64,000 bases of DNA from Ignavibacteriota bacterium (GCA_016708125.1 JADJGF010000001.1:4052001-4116000), one strand, 5' to 3'. Positions 45,876 to 55,443 are shown, counted from the stretch's first letter. The notes: generated from the sequence alone by a model not told the origin. Translations and numbers: made by a program.

Positions 45876-47150
45876 TTATTTTTTACTTAACATCCATCTT
45901 CTCTTTTCAAGAATATTATTTACATCTCCATCTAAAGCTTTTAAAGCTTCGTCTATTGTCATTGAATTTCGAGCAGCCATTTCTGCATACTGCTGAATTT
46001 TTGAAAATGCAATTTGCTCCCATTCGGTAATTTTGGGTGTTTCGGTTACATTATGAAATTGATTGAAGAAAGCCTGCATAAATTCATTTTGAGAAAAAGT
46101 TGAATCTTCCCATGCCTGCTTCACTGAAGGAAGATCATTTATTAATAAATAAAATTCCAACTGAATTTTCGGATCAGATAAAAATTCAACAAGTTTCCAT
46201 ACAGAATCTTTATTTTCAGATTTATTGTAAATAACTAAACTTGATCCGCCGGCTAAAGAAGTACCTGGATAACTTCCATATTTGGCGGGCATTGCAGCAG
46301 TTCCCCATTTACTTTCTAAATCTCCTTTCATCCATTTTTTAAATTCCGGAATATTCCAAGGACCAGAAATGTACATCGAAAAATATTCTTCAGCAAAAGC
46401 TTGATAAACATTTGTAACTTGAGAAATTCCAATTGGAGCTAATTTTTCTTTGTGAAATTTTATTAAGTATTCAAATGCTTCTTTGAATTCCGGTTCGCTG
46501 AAGGCTCCGTAACTATTATTGTTTTTAAGTATTGATGATTTATTCTGCAGCGCAAAAATTATAAAACTTGCCCACTCGTTTGTCGGAAGATAAATTGCAT
46601 ACTTTTCTTCACCCTTAAAATTAGCTTTAATTTTTTTTGATGCATCGTATAATTCTTCCCAAGTTTTAGGGAAAGTTTTATATCCGGCTTTTTCTAAAAT
46701 ATCTTTACGATAAAAAATAATTCTTGTATCAATATACCATGGAATTCCGAATATAGAATTTTCAATTACATTTGTATTCCAAATTCCTTCAAAATAATTT
46801 TGTTTTTTTATTGTTGAGGATTTACTAAGAAATTGATCGAGATTTTCTAAAGCATCTAAAGCGACAAACTGCGGGACCCAAGTATTTCCTAGTTGAAACA
46901 GATCAGGTAAATTATCGCTGGCATATGCGGAAATTAATTTTTCTTGCGCAGCCGTCCACGGAATTGCTTGAACATCAACTTTTATATTTGGATGAAGTTT
47001 GTAAAATTTCGGAAGCAGCTTTTGTACATATTCTCCTTCGGCTCCCATTCCCCAAAATTTAATTGTTGTTATATTATTTTCTTGTTTTCTTTCACTGCAA
47101 GAAATTAATAGCAAAATTAAAATGGGTAATATTTTTAAAAGTGAATTCAC
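45876..47150 (-). CDS. Sugar ABC transporter substrate-binding lipoprotein
   Basis: 424 residues. The lipobox LISC gives Cys18. The family-1 extracellular binding protein fold is shown by TIKFWGMGAEGEYVQKLLPKFYKLHPNIKVDVQAIPWTAAQEKLISAYASDNLPDLFQLGN, YFSMYISGPWNIPEFKKW and GTSLAGGSSLVIYNKSENKDSVWKLVEFL. It captures an oligosaccharide in the periplasm and delivers it to the two permeases. It is just five bases after the secreted GH144-like gene. This transporter in a Gram-negative organism otherwise fitted with TonB receptors suggests uptake of small fragments. Confidence 0.93.
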   Translation of the reverse strand: MNSLLKILPILILLLISCSERKQENNITTIKFWGMGAEGEYVQKLLPKFYKLHPNIKVDVQAIPWTAAQEKLISAYASDNLPDLFQLGNTWVPQFVALDALENLDQFLSKSSTIKKQNYFEGIWNTNVIENSIFGIPWYIDTRIIFYRKDILEKAGYKTFPKTWEELYDASKKIKANFKGEEKYAIYLPTNEWASFIIFALQNKSSILKNNNSYGAFSEPEFKEAFEYLIKFHKEKLAPIGISQVTNVYQAFAEEYFSMYISGPWNIPEFKKWMKGDLESKWGTAAMPAKYGSYPGTSLAGGSSLVIYNKSENKDSVWKLVEFLSDPKIQLEFYLLINDLPSVKQAWEDSTFSQNEFMQAFFNQFHNVTETPKITEWEQIAFSKIQQYAEMAARNSMTIDEALKALDGDVNNILEKRRWMLSKK

Positions 47151-47154
47151 TTTA

Positions 47155-49152
47155 TCATTTCATCAAAATCATTTTTTTTGTTTCAATAAAATTACTGGCT
47201 CGCAAAGTATAATAATAAATTCCGCTTGATAAATTTTCTGCATTAAATTCTATTTGATAATTGCCGGGATTCTGGTTTTCATTTACCAATGTTTTTACTT
47301 CTCTTCCCAAAATATCATATATTTTTAAAGTTATTTTCACATCGTCATTTCGAGAAGCTTGCGACGAGAAATCTCTGAGATTTCTCACTTCGTTCGAAAT
47401 GACTGCAACAGAAGGTACGGAGTATACAATTGTTGTTGTTGGATTAAATGGATTTGGATAATTTTGATCAAGACTAAACTTTGTAGGAATTTCAATATTA
47501 TTTTCAATGTCAGTTGGTGTTTCAGAATCAAAAAATGGAGGATATGCATTAAATATTTTTTTGATATCGGGATCATTCATAAATAAATTCCATAATAACT
47601 GAGATCTATAATTCTCAATCATACAAACAATTGGACCTTGATCTATTGCCAAATATCCATCACTAAACCATTCACCATTTACGCCATTTGAAGAATATGT
47701 TAAATTAAAAGCATCTTTAAATCCATACTTCCCCCATAATTTATCTTTAAATGTTCTGTAAAAATATTTCACTGCTTGGGTTGAAGCATAAGGTGTATAA
47801 GGCATTGAAGAAAGTGCGGCAGTCGGAGAAATTGTACCATTATCATTATTCATCGGTTCGTGTGCAGTATATCCAACACCTGGAATTGAATAACTGGCTG
47901 TTAAACCCCAGCATTCATCGCTGTATCCAACATGATTTTTAGGATTATCAATACAATAGTTCAGATTGATTAAACTTTGATTCATATTTTGTCCAAAATA
48001 ATTTGCATATAAATCTCTTTTTACTCGGGGATCAAAACCAATAAAAGAATAATGTGTGAAAAATAATGGACCACCATAACCTCCACCTACAGAAAGTGTA
48101 ATTCCATATTTTGGCGTTCCGGTATATTTAATATTTCCATTATTTCCCCACCCGCTTGCATAGTATTGAGTTGATATTGGATAAGTTGGAGAAGCCAATG
48201 CCAGCAAGTACGGCATCAATGTTTCGTTCCATCCGTGAAAAATAAATGCATCACTAAAATCGAAACCTAATGTTGGCGACCAATTCCAATAAAGACCGGA
48301 CGAGCTATTTCTATAAAAATTCCAATCTACATTTTCCCAAAGCTGAGTAATTAAATTTCTAATTTCACTTTCTGTCGAATCTGATTGATCAAAATATTGT
48401 CTTGCACATAATAAACCTTGAACCATAAATCCGGTTTCAACAATATCTCCGCCGTTTTGTGCTCCAAAGTTTATAACTTTTCCGGTTGTACCATTAAACC
48501 AATGCGGGAAAGCTCCGTGGAATTTATCCATTTTATTCTGCATAAAATCTGCAATTTTTAAAATTCTTTCGGCACCTTGTTCTCGTGTAATAAAGTTTCG
48601 TTCAATGCCAACAAGAATTGCCATTACGCCAAAACCGCCGCCGCCGATTGTATTAGTTTTATCCGATTCATCGGGGTGCCAGCGCTCGCGGGCAACTCCT
48701 GAAGTTGGATCGCCCCAATCCCAGAAATATCTAAAGGTTGCACGCTGAACCATATCCATAAATTCATCATCCGTAATTTCACTTGTCAAAATTTCAACTT
48801 CTTCACTTAATGGAGAAACATTTCCAGCATTATCCATTGATTGAATTTTATATTTTTCACTTTTATTAACTGTACCAAGCCAAATCATTTTATTATTTAA
48901 ATTATTTGAAAGTATTTCGGAAAATGTATAAATGGATCCATTCCATTTATATAGAATATAATTTTTTATATCTGAGCTTTCTTCAATATCCCAATACAAA
49001 TCGCCATGTAATTCATAAGAATATGCTCTAAAATTATTAGGTGTTTGCGGTGGGATTGTATCTTGTGCAAATATAAAATTATTCATCATCACAAAAACAA
49101 TAAAACAATAAATATTTTTTTTCGTCATATATCCCCTTATAAACAAATTCAA
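47155..49152 (-). CDS. Secreted PF10091/GH144-like protein with type IX sorting domain and repeat insert
   Basis: 665 residues in the longer reading; MTKKNIYCFIV, eight codons later, is likely the true start because it begins the signal peptide (ending IFAQ). A fibronectin-III-like part (about 30-130) precedes the hydrolase domain: VQRATFRYFWDWGDPTSGVARERWHP, GGGGFGVMAILVGIER, GTISPTAALSSMPYTP, DGYLAIDQGPIVCMIENYRSQLLWNLFM. The C-terminal sorting domain starts at NQNYPNPFNPTTTIVYSV and ends FIETKKMILMK. Between them, about 22 residues (VISNEVRNL...ASRNDD) are encoded by a 60-bp palindromic repeat. It is probably a surface-exposed glucanase, complementary to the lipoprotein paralogue. Confidence 0.85.
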   Translation of the reverse strand: MNLFIRGYMTKKNIYCFIVFVMMNNFIFAQDTIPPQTPNNFRAYSYELHGDLYWDIEESSDIKNYILYKWNGSIYTFSEILSNNLNNKMIWLGTVNKSEKYKIQSMDNAGNVSPLSEEVEILTSEITDDEFMDMVQRATFRYFWDWGDPTSGVARERWHPDESDKTNTIGGGGFGVMAILVGIERNFITREQGAERILKIADFMQNKMDKFHGAFPHWFNGTTGKVINFGAQNGGDIVETGFMVQGLLCARQYFDQSDSTESEIRNLITQLWENVDWNFYRNSSSGLYWNWSPTLGFDFSDAFIFHGWNETLMPYLLALASPTYPISTQYYASGWGNNGNIKYTGTPKYGITLSVGGGYGGPLFFTHYSFIGFDPRVKRDLYANYFGQNMNQSLINLNYCIDNPKNHVGYSDECWGLTASYSIPGVGYTAHEPMNNDNGTISPTAALSSMPYTPYASTQAVKYFYRTFKDKLWGKYGFKDAFNLTYSSNGVNGEWFSDGYLAIDQGPIVCMIENYRSQLLWNLFMNDPDIKKIFNAYPPFFDSETPTDIENNIEIPTKFSLDQNYPNPFNPTTTIVYSVPSVAVISNEVRNLRDFSSQASRNDDVKITLKIYDILGREVKTLVNENQNPGNYQIEFNAENLSSGIYYYTLRASNFIETKKMILMK
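47344..47403. repeat. 60-bp palindromic interspersed repeat inside a coding region
   Basis: The element begins GTCATTTCGA and ends TCGAAATGAC (perfect ten-base inverted ends). It contains an inner inverted pair, GAGAAATC / GATTTCTC. Read on the minus strand it encodes VISNEVRNL... in frame. REP/MITE-like repeats giving this peptide are familiar in Bacteroidota-related genomes. No second copy is in the window. Confidence 0.85.
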
Positions 49153-49174
49153 TTTGATAAATAAAAAATCATTT

Positions 49175-51247
49175 TTACATTTTAATAATATTTATGGAAA
49201 ATTTATTTTGAGAAATAATTTTACTTTTATTTTTCAATTGAAAAATAATTTCATGCTTTCCTATATCAACCCAATTTGGGAATTTAATATTCATACTTTC
49301 AAAATGTTTGAAAATAATTGAATTGGGATATACATTTAAGTCAGTTACATTTCCAATATTTTTTTTGTCAATTAAAATCTCGAGCAAACAATTCATTATT
49401 TCATTGTATGTATCATTTATAATATGAAAATCAAAATTAATTTTTGATTCTTTGAAATACTGATCTTGCCTTAAATTTACCGAAAGTAAAATTGGTTCAT
49501 AACATTCTTTCAATGTATTGAAACCATTTTTCTTTTCAAGATAATAATCAATAACCGACCAAGTTATAGAAGGCCAGCAATCAACAAACATAAATTGAAA
49601 AATTCCGGTAATTCCTTCATTCTTTTTTCTTCTATAAAAATGAATTGCTGTTCGTAAAAGTTCCGATTGATAATTTTGCGAATTTTCGATGAACTCATCA
49701 ATATTTTTTCCGGTTTGAACTTTTGCAATATTATAAGTTGTGTCAGGCTGAAAATCATGATACTTCCAAAATTCAATATCCGGTGGAAATAATTTGTTTT
49801 CCGGAATAAATTTTTCTAAAGAATTTTTATTCGGCAAACCTTGAGCACCAAACTCTGTCACTAACGGTCCCATTGGTGCTGCAGCAAAATGCTCTTTATT
49901 TCCCCAATACCAGCCGTCGTATGGATGTTCTTCATAATTTGATGCAAGTCTTATTATTCTTGATTGATCTTCACTTTGCACTGCATTGTACAGCAATTTA
50001 TCTAAAGAATTAATTTGTTCGCCGGGTTCATTATGACAACACCAAAATGCAATTGAAGGATGATTATAAAATTGATTTACCATTTCTTTAATTTGACAAA
50101 CAGCATTTGCAGCAAATTTTTCCGATTCATCATAAGTCCATTGCAAAGCAAAATCTTGCCAAAGTAAAATTCCGATTCTGTCAAATTCATCATAAAGTTC
50201 TTTTCTATTTACATGAGCATGAATACGAACAATATTAATGTTTGCTTCTTTTATAAGATTTACAATTTTTGCAATTCTTTCGTTTTTTAGTTCGCTTAAA
50301 AATTGAGTTGGAATTATATTTGTTCCTCTTAAAAACAATTCTTTATCATTTAAGAAAAACCGACATTGGGAATCTAAGAAAATTTTTCTTACCGCAAATT
50401 TTTCACTAAATGAAATAAATTTATGAATGTTTATATCGAGATCATACAATTCCGGCTTGCCTAAATCCCAACTCCACCAAAGTATTGGGTTTGAAATTTC
50501 GAAAATAATATTTACAATTGATTGATTTGGTTGGATAAATATTTCTTGGAAATATTCAGTTTTTCTTTTTTTTGAATCAATTGCAGTAAATGATATTTTT
50601 GGTTTAACTGGCGAATTTAAATTTGATTTATAAGAAATTTCTACTTGAATTTTTGCACTTTTAAAATCTTGACTTAAATGAGTTGAAATTTTTGTGTTTT
50701 CAATAAATATTTTTTCATTAAAAAACAATTCAACATCATTCCAAATTCCGCCGGTATTTTGATCCTGCCCATATTCTAAACTCCATGCGCCCGGTCTGCA
50801 ATCGTGGTGATTAAAAATTCCTTTTATTAATTGTTTTTTTAACGGCCAAACTTTTCCCGGTTCTTCATTTGGAGAATTTACTTTTACCGTTAAAATATTT
50901 GTTTCGTTAAATTTTAATTTGTTTGTTACATCAAAATAAAATGTTTGAAAATATCCTTCATGATTTTCAAGGAATTTTCCGTTTAACCAAATATCCGCAA
51001 AATAATCAACACCCTTAAACTTCAATATTGATAGGGTTTCATCCAGTTTCTTTTTATTTATTCTAAATGATTTTTGAAACCAAACCGATCCGGAAAAATT
51101 ATGCAATCCAGCCAATTCCCAATTAATTGGGAGTTCCATAACGTTAGTTTTTTCTGATTGAAAAAGTTTATTAATTTTTGAAAAAGTAAAATTGGAATTT
51201 GAATCTTCAATATAATTCCATTTTCCGTTTAAACTCATTTTTGGCAT
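49175..51247 (-). CDS. Glycoside hydrolase family 2 protein (beta-mannosidase/beta-glycosidase type)
   Basis: 690 residues without a signal peptide, so probably cytoplasmic. The N-terminal sugar-binding jelly roll (LNGKWNYIED, ELPINWELAGLHNFSGSVWFQKSF, FKGVDYFADIWLNGKFLENHEGYF) is followed by an immunoglobulin-like part and the barrel domain: LRGTNIIPTQFLSE, NIVRIHAHVNRKELYDEFDRIGILLWQDFALQW, and the acid/base Glu near 407 in FWCCHNEPGEQ. GPLVTEFGAQGLP is the probable nucleophile region. It is shorter than most family members (750-1000 residues) and has a small C-terminal sandwich. Its likely role is exo-cleavage of imported oligosaccharides. The linkage is not settled. Confidence 0.85.
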   Translation of the reverse strand: MPKMSLNGKWNYIEDSNSNFTFSKINKLFQSEKTNVMELPINWELAGLHNFSGSVWFQKSFRINKKKLDETLSILKFKGVDYFADIWLNGKFLENHEGYFQTFYFDVTNKLKFNETNILTVKVNSPNEEPGKVWPLKKQLIKGIFNHHDCRPGAWSLEYGQDQNTGGIWNDVELFFNEKIFIENTKISTHLSQDFKSAKIQVEISYKSNLNSPVKPKISFTAIDSKKRKTEYFQEIFIQPNQSIVNIIFEISNPILWWSWDLGKPELYDLDINIHKFISFSEKFAVRKIFLDSQCRFFLNDKELFLRGTNIIPTQFLSELKNERIAKIVNLIKEANINIVRIHAHVNRKELYDEFDRIGILLWQDFALQWTYDESEKFAANAVCQIKEMVNQFYNHPSIAFWCCHNEPGEQINSLDKLLYNAVQSEDQSRIIRLASNYEEHPYDGWYWGNKEHFAAAPMGPLVTEFGAQGLPNKNSLEKFIPENKLFPPDIEFWKYHDFQPDTTYNIAKVQTGKNIDEFIENSQNYQSELLRTAIHFYRRKKNEGITGIFQFMFVDCWPSITWSVIDYYLEKKNGFNTLKECYEPILLSVNLRQDQYFKESKINFDFHIINDTYNEIMNCLLEILIDKKNIGNVTDLNVYPNSIIFKHFESMNIKFPNWVDIGKHEIIFQLKNKSKIISQNKFSINIIKM

Positions 51248-51277
51248 TTCATTTACCGAATGTGAAAATTTATTTAA

Positions 51278-53656
51278 TCACCCTAAATATACTTCTACAT
51301 TAACTTCTTTCTTATCTTCAATTAAAATTGTATTTGAATTTACAATTTTTCCGTCAATTTCAATTTTCTTTATTCCATTATTTACATGAGCATCATTAAA
51401 AACATTTATGGAATATATTGTGCCTCTAAAAATTCTTTTAATTTTAAAACCATACCACTCTTTTGGAATATGCGGATCGATAACAAGTCCTTCATTTGAA
51501 GCTCTGATTCCAAGAATCCAATCAACAATAACTTTTTGATACCACGATGCTGAGCCGGTGTACCAAGTCCAGCCGGCCATTCCGTAATTTGGTGAGTCGG
51601 GACCATCAATATTTCCCGGCATTACATAAGGTTCGGCAACATACTTATCTGGATTCATTCCCGAATAAATTGGACACATTTTTTTGAATATATCATATGT
51701 AGTTTCGGAATCATTTAATAATGAATAAGCCCAAATTGACCAAGTTGCGGCATGCGAATAAACACCGCCATTTTCTCTTCTTCCCGCAGCATATCTTGAA
51801 AGATAACCAATATATTTATCCGGTTTGGAATAGGCGGGCTGCAATAGTAAAGCTCCATTATCACGGATTAAATGTTTTCTCACTGCTTCCATTGCCTGAA
51901 TTTTTTTATCATTTTCTGCAATATCACTAATCACTGCCCATGATTGCGGATTTAAATAAATTTTTCCATCCTCACATTCTTTGCTTCCTATTTTTTCACC
52001 GGAATCTTTTGTCCCACGAAAATACCATTCACCATCCCATGCATGCTGATTAAAAGATTTTTTCAGTTCATCCTTTGCAGAAGTAAATTTATCGAAAATG
52101 TCATAATCACCTTTGAAAATTGTATATGGTAAAAATCTTTGAATTACATCATATAAAAATTCTGTAAGCCAAATAGATTCTCCCTTCATATCTAAGCCGA
52201 CAGCACTCAATCCATCATTCCAATCTCCTGCACCAATAAATGTTAATCCTCTTGGGCTAAGTTTTGAAAGTACTTTATATATTGCCTTCAAACAATGTTC
52301 ATAAATTGTATTCATTTTTTGTTTATCATCATAATACGGTTCCAAGTGATCAAGAATTTTTAGATCTTTTGTTTCTTGAATATAATGTGAAACAATATAC
52401 GGCAACCATAAAAGATCGTCAGTCATTTTTGTTTCCAAACCGGTTTCACTTATTGGATGCCACCAATGTAAAACGGTTCCATCACTAATTTGATGACGAG
52501 CGTGCAAACGAATTTGTTTTTCTGTTAACTTTGGATCAATCGGCAAATAAACTAAACTATCTTGAAGTTGATCTCGGAAACCAAACGCGCCACTTTGCTG
52601 ATAGTAAGCAGTTCTTCCCCAAAGTCTTCCAGATATTGCCTGATATCGTACCCACTTGTTAACAAAAATATTCATTGCTTCATCCGGCGTATCAATAACC
52701 ATAGTGCCTAAAATGTCTTCCCACTTATTTTTTACATTTTGGAACGCAACATTTATTTGATTTTGTTCCCAATATGAATTTACAATTGATTTTATTTCAT
52801 TTTCAGATTCGGCAAGCCCTAAATAATAATTTACGCTTTCTTCACAACCAGAATTAATTTTTAGATCAATTTTTAATGATGCAATTGAATCATAAAATTT
52901 GCCGCAAGTATTTGTCATATTTCCGGTTACAACTGCTTTAGGTTTTTCCAAATTTCCATAGTTTCCCAAAAATGATTCTTTATCACACTCAAATTGAGAA
53001 ACTTTTTTATTTGCGATAAAATATGCAGAATATGGATAATCTATATTCCAATGCCCTCTATCGCCCAATGGAATATCCCAAATACGTTTTTTTGCAACTA
53101 TGCCATTTAGATTTTCATTAAACTCAGTTTCTAAAAATTGTTTATGAAATTCACGATGATGATCATTTGAAGAACCTAAAACCCATTCAAAATAATTTAT
53201 AATTGAAAGATCAATTTCTTCTTCGCTTCCATTTTTTATATTGAAATCCCAAATTTCCAAATTGTTATCAAAAGGGATAAAAATGGTAATTTCAACTTTA
53301 ACTTTTTTGAACTCAGTAACAAATTTTGTGTAACCGATTCCATGAATACATTTAAAATTATCTAATTTAGTTTTTACCGGATTCCAAGTCGGACTCCAAA
53401 TTTCATTTGTTTTATTATTTCTTAGATAGAAAAATTTTCCCCAATTATCTTGAATCAAATCTTGATGCCACCTTGTAATTCTGTTGAATTCTGAATGCTC
53501 ATTCCAGCTAAAGCCGCCGCCGGTTTGAGAAATAATTACTCCGTAATTTCCATTTGAAATTACATTTACCCAAGGTTTTGGTGTTTTAGGATTTTTTATT
53601 ACATACTCTGAACCATCATCAGAAAAAAAACCATATTTAGTTTCAAATTTTGCCAT
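51278..53656 (-). CDS. GH94 family disaccharide/oligosaccharide phosphorylase
   Basis: 792 residues, the size of cellobiose- or chitobiose-phosphorylase-like GH94 enzymes and much shorter than 1,2-beta-oligoglucan phosphorylases (about 1100). The start KYGFFSDDGSEYVIKNPKTPKPWVNVISNGNYGVIISQTGGGFSW is typical. RLWGRTAYYQQSGAFGFRDQLQDSLVY and HWWHPISETGLETKMTDDLLWLPYI form the subsite region. AGDWNDGLS near residue 480 has the general acid Asp. The reaction is a phosphorolytic split of a beta-glucoside to alpha-glucose 1-phosphate. It is the first gene of the glucan operon. The preferred linkage (beta-1,2, 1,3 or 1,4) cannot be fixed by eye. Confidence 0.88.
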   Translation of the reverse strand: MAKFETKYGFFSDDGSEYVIKNPKTPKPWVNVISNGNYGVIISQTGGGFSWNEHSEFNRITRWHQDLIQDNWGKFFYLRNNKTNEIWSPTWNPVKTKLDNFKCIHGIGYTKFVTEFKKVKVEITIFIPFDNNLEIWDFNIKNGSEEEIDLSIINYFEWVLGSSNDHHREFHKQFLETEFNENLNGIVAKKRIWDIPLGDRGHWNIDYPYSAYFIANKKVSQFECDKESFLGNYGNLEKPKAVVTGNMTNTCGKFYDSIASLKIDLKINSGCEESVNYYLGLAESENEIKSIVNSYWEQNQINVAFQNVKNKWEDILGTMVIDTPDEAMNIFVNKWVRYQAISGRLWGRTAYYQQSGAFGFRDQLQDSLVYLPIDPKLTEKQIRLHARHQISDGTVLHWWHPISETGLETKMTDDLLWLPYIVSHYIQETKDLKILDHLEPYYDDKQKMNTIYEHCLKAIYKVLSKLSPRGLTFIGAGDWNDGLSAVGLDMKGESIWLTEFLYDVIQRFLPYTIFKGDYDIFDKFTSAKDELKKSFNQHAWDGEWYFRGTKDSGEKIGSKECEDGKIYLNPQSWAVISDIAENDKKIQAMEAVRKHLIRDNGALLLQPAYSKPDKYIGYLSRYAAGRRENGGVYSHAATWSIWAYSLLNDSETTYDIFKKMCPIYSGMNPDKYVAEPYVMPGNIDGPDSPNYGMAGWTWYTGSASWYQKVIVDWILGIRASNEGLVIDPHIPKEWYGFKIKRIFRGTIYSINVFNDAHVNNGIKKIEIDGKIVNSNTILIEDKKEVNVEVYLG

Positions 53657-53705
53657 AGGTAATTACCAATATTTATAAAATGTGATTATGATTATTTGCA
53701 AAATA

Positions 53706-53721
53706 ATGTAAGCGTTTACAT
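53706..53721. promoter_or_regulatory. LacI/cre-like operator at the head of the glucan operon
   Basis: ATGTAAGCGTTTACAT is a near-perfect palindrome fitting the LacI-family TGTAA.CG.TTACA pattern. It begins at the predicted transcription start, where a bound repressor would block initiation. Confidence 0.75.
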
Positions 53722-53727
53722 ATTTCT

Positions 53728-53756
53728 AAACTAACCAAACATTTATTTTTTGTCAA
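53728..53756 (-). promoter_or_regulatory. Predicted promoter of the glucan operon
   Basis: On the minus strand TTGACA (53756-53751) is separated by exactly 17 bases from TAGTTT (53733-53728). It lies 72 bp upstream of the GH94 start codon, and the operator follows directly. Confidence 0.6.
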
Positions 53757-53830
53757 GAAGTTATTTTTTAAGTTTTGAAGTCGAATTGACTCACAATTAA
53801 AGTAACCGAAGTTAATTAGGAAAACAATAC

Positions 53831-53852
53831 GTTGCCTCATAATATAAGTAAC
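53831..53852 (+). repeat. Left terminal inverted repeat of the IS
   Basis: Starts GTTGCCTCA and ends AAGTAACC. A further AAGTAACCGAA motif occurs about 47 bp outside, at about 53800. Confidence 0.75.
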
Positions 53853-53871
53853 CGAAAAAAGCGGAAATATT

Positions 53872-55007
53872 ATGAGCAAAAAGTCGAAACAAGAGTATAT
53901 TGCAGCTATACGAGCAAGATATTTAAGTTCAAATAAGGCAGAAAAACAGAAACTTCTTTATGAAATATGCACTACTTGTGGATATAATAGAAAATATATA
54001 ATAAGGGTATTGAATAAAAAAGAAATAAAAGGAACCCCAAAGAAAAAAAGCCGGCAGAAAGAAAAAATTTGCTCACAATGAGATAATAGCAGCATTAAAG
54101 AATATTTGGAAATCAACTAATCTTATTTGCTCAAAAAGATTAAAATATGCAATACCACTATGGCTTCCATTTTATGAGGGAGAACTAACAGAAGAAAATA
54201 GAAAACTTCTTCTCAGAATTTCACCAGCAACAATAGACCGACTCTTAAAACCGATTAGGAATAAATTTAAGAAAAAAGGATTATCAACAACCAAACCGGG
54301 TTCTTTAATCAAAAACAAATTCCAATAAAAACAAACCAGTGGGATGAGAGTTCCCGGGATTTATTGAAGCAGATACCGTAGCTCATTGTGGAGACTCGAT
54401 TACTGGTAGTTTTGTCTATACAGTTAACACTGTTGATATTGCCTCCGGATGGACTGAAGCACGTGCTATATGGGGCAAAGGACAACAAGGAACTTTTAAG
54501 GCTATTGAATCTATTGAGAATTCTCTCCCTTTCAAAGTTCTTGGTTTTGATTCTGATAACGGTGGTGAATTTCTTAACTGGCATCTATTGGCTTACTTCA
54601 CGAAACGTAAACAACCGGTTGACTATACTCGTTCACGAGCTTATATGAAAAACGATAATGTACATATTGAAGGTAAAAATTGGACTCACATCAGGCAATA
54701 TTTTGGTTATCATCGCTTCGATAATATTAAAATTGTTGAGCTGATGAATGATATTTTTACTAATGAATGGTCTTTGTTTTTTAACTTCTTTATTCCTTCT
54801 TCTAAAATTATTTCCAAAGTTCGCGATGGCTCTCAAGTTATCAAAAAACACGATCAGCCTAAAACCCCTTTTCAAAGAATTTTAGACTCTACGGTTGTCT
54901 CTAAGAAAACTAAAATCCTCTTGACAAATAAACACACAAAATTAAATCCCTTTTTGCTACAAAACTCAATCTCTCGTAAAATAAATGAAATCTTGAAGTT
55001 GATTTGA
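53872..55007 (+). pseudogene. Transposase with rve/DDE integrase core, frameshifted
   Basis: The reading frame is broken at least three times. The N-terminal helix-turn-helix part (MSKKSKQEYIAAIRARYL) runs to 54081. A second frame from about 54058 gives FAHNEIIAALKNIWKSTNLICSKRL up to 54328, and a third frame from about 54350 to 55007 gives the catalytic domain. The DDE triad is visible: Asp in FIEADTVAHCG, Asp in GFDSDNGGEF, and Glu in NDNVHIEGKNW. Breaks fall in runs of A and near TCCCGGG. It is related to integrase-core transposases that carry the TVAHCG motif; the IS family name is not assigned. The gene is probably inactive. Confidence 0.85.
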
Positions 55008-55132
55008 CGTTATCAACATATTAACAAAGAAAGAAAAAAGTAGCAAAAAAAGAAAGAAACAATTATTATTACTTTTTATTATCTATTTGGAATTTTTATG
55101 AACTCTTTTTTCAACATTTTTTCTTTACCATA

Positions 55133-55155
55133 GTTACCTTTTATTTTGAGGCAAC
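55133..55155 (-). repeat. Right terminal inverted repeat of the IS
   Basis: Read inward on the minus strand it begins GTTGCCTCAAAATAAAAGG, matching the left end with a few differences. Confidence 0.75.
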
Positions 55156-55236
55156 TGGAGTTTGGTTTAAAGATTGAACAAAAGTCTAACTAAGCAGTAT
55201 TGGGTTAATTAAACTTTTAAGTTACAAAACTTCAGT

Positions 55237-55443
55237 TTAGAAAGGAAAATCTTTGTTCTTCTTTTTGTTAGTGTTTATTTTCTCCGGATTTGTACAAAAT
55301 ATACTATCACCAAAATAATATCTATGATTACAGCCTTTTTCATTTTCTAAACAAATAATTAATTTGTTATCACAGATTGCTTTTGATTTACATAATTGGA
55401 ATTTTGTTTTAGGTTTAGAAGATTCAAAATTTAATTGGGACAT
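55237..55443 (-). CDS. Small cysteine-rich protein of unknown function
   Basis: 68 residues. AGGAA lies eight bases before the ATG, supporting a real gene. Five cysteines occur: CKSKAIC, IICLENEKGCNHRYYFGDSIFC. This may make a small zinc- or metal-binding knuckle, and the tail is Lys-rich. It has no signal peptide. It stands alone beside the IS. No family is recognised; it may be a short cytoplasmic metal-binding or nucleic-acid-binding protein. Confidence 0.55.
   Translation of the reverse strand: MSQLNFESSKPKTKFQLCKSKAICDNKLIICLENEKGCNHRYYFGDSIFCTNPEKINTNKKKNKDFPF

Larger units (their letters stand above)
53831..55155 (+). mobile_element. Decayed insertion sequence, about 1.3 kb
   Basis: The ends match as imperfect inverted repeats: GTTGCCTCATAATATAAG at 53831 and, read inward from 55155, GTTGCCTCAAAATAAAAG. 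Between them is one broken transposase gene. No target-site duplication could be recognised in the flanking bases. The element lies between the glucan operon promoter and a small Cys-rich gene. Confidence 0.8.

Noticed and set aside
53673..53879. Minus-strand open frame of 68 codons upstream of GH94
   Set aside because: It would cover the predicted promoter and operator and has no plausible start signal.
54309..54584. Minus-strand open frame of 91 codons inside the IS
   Set aside because: Antisense to the transposase catalytic domain, which carries recognisable DDE motifs.
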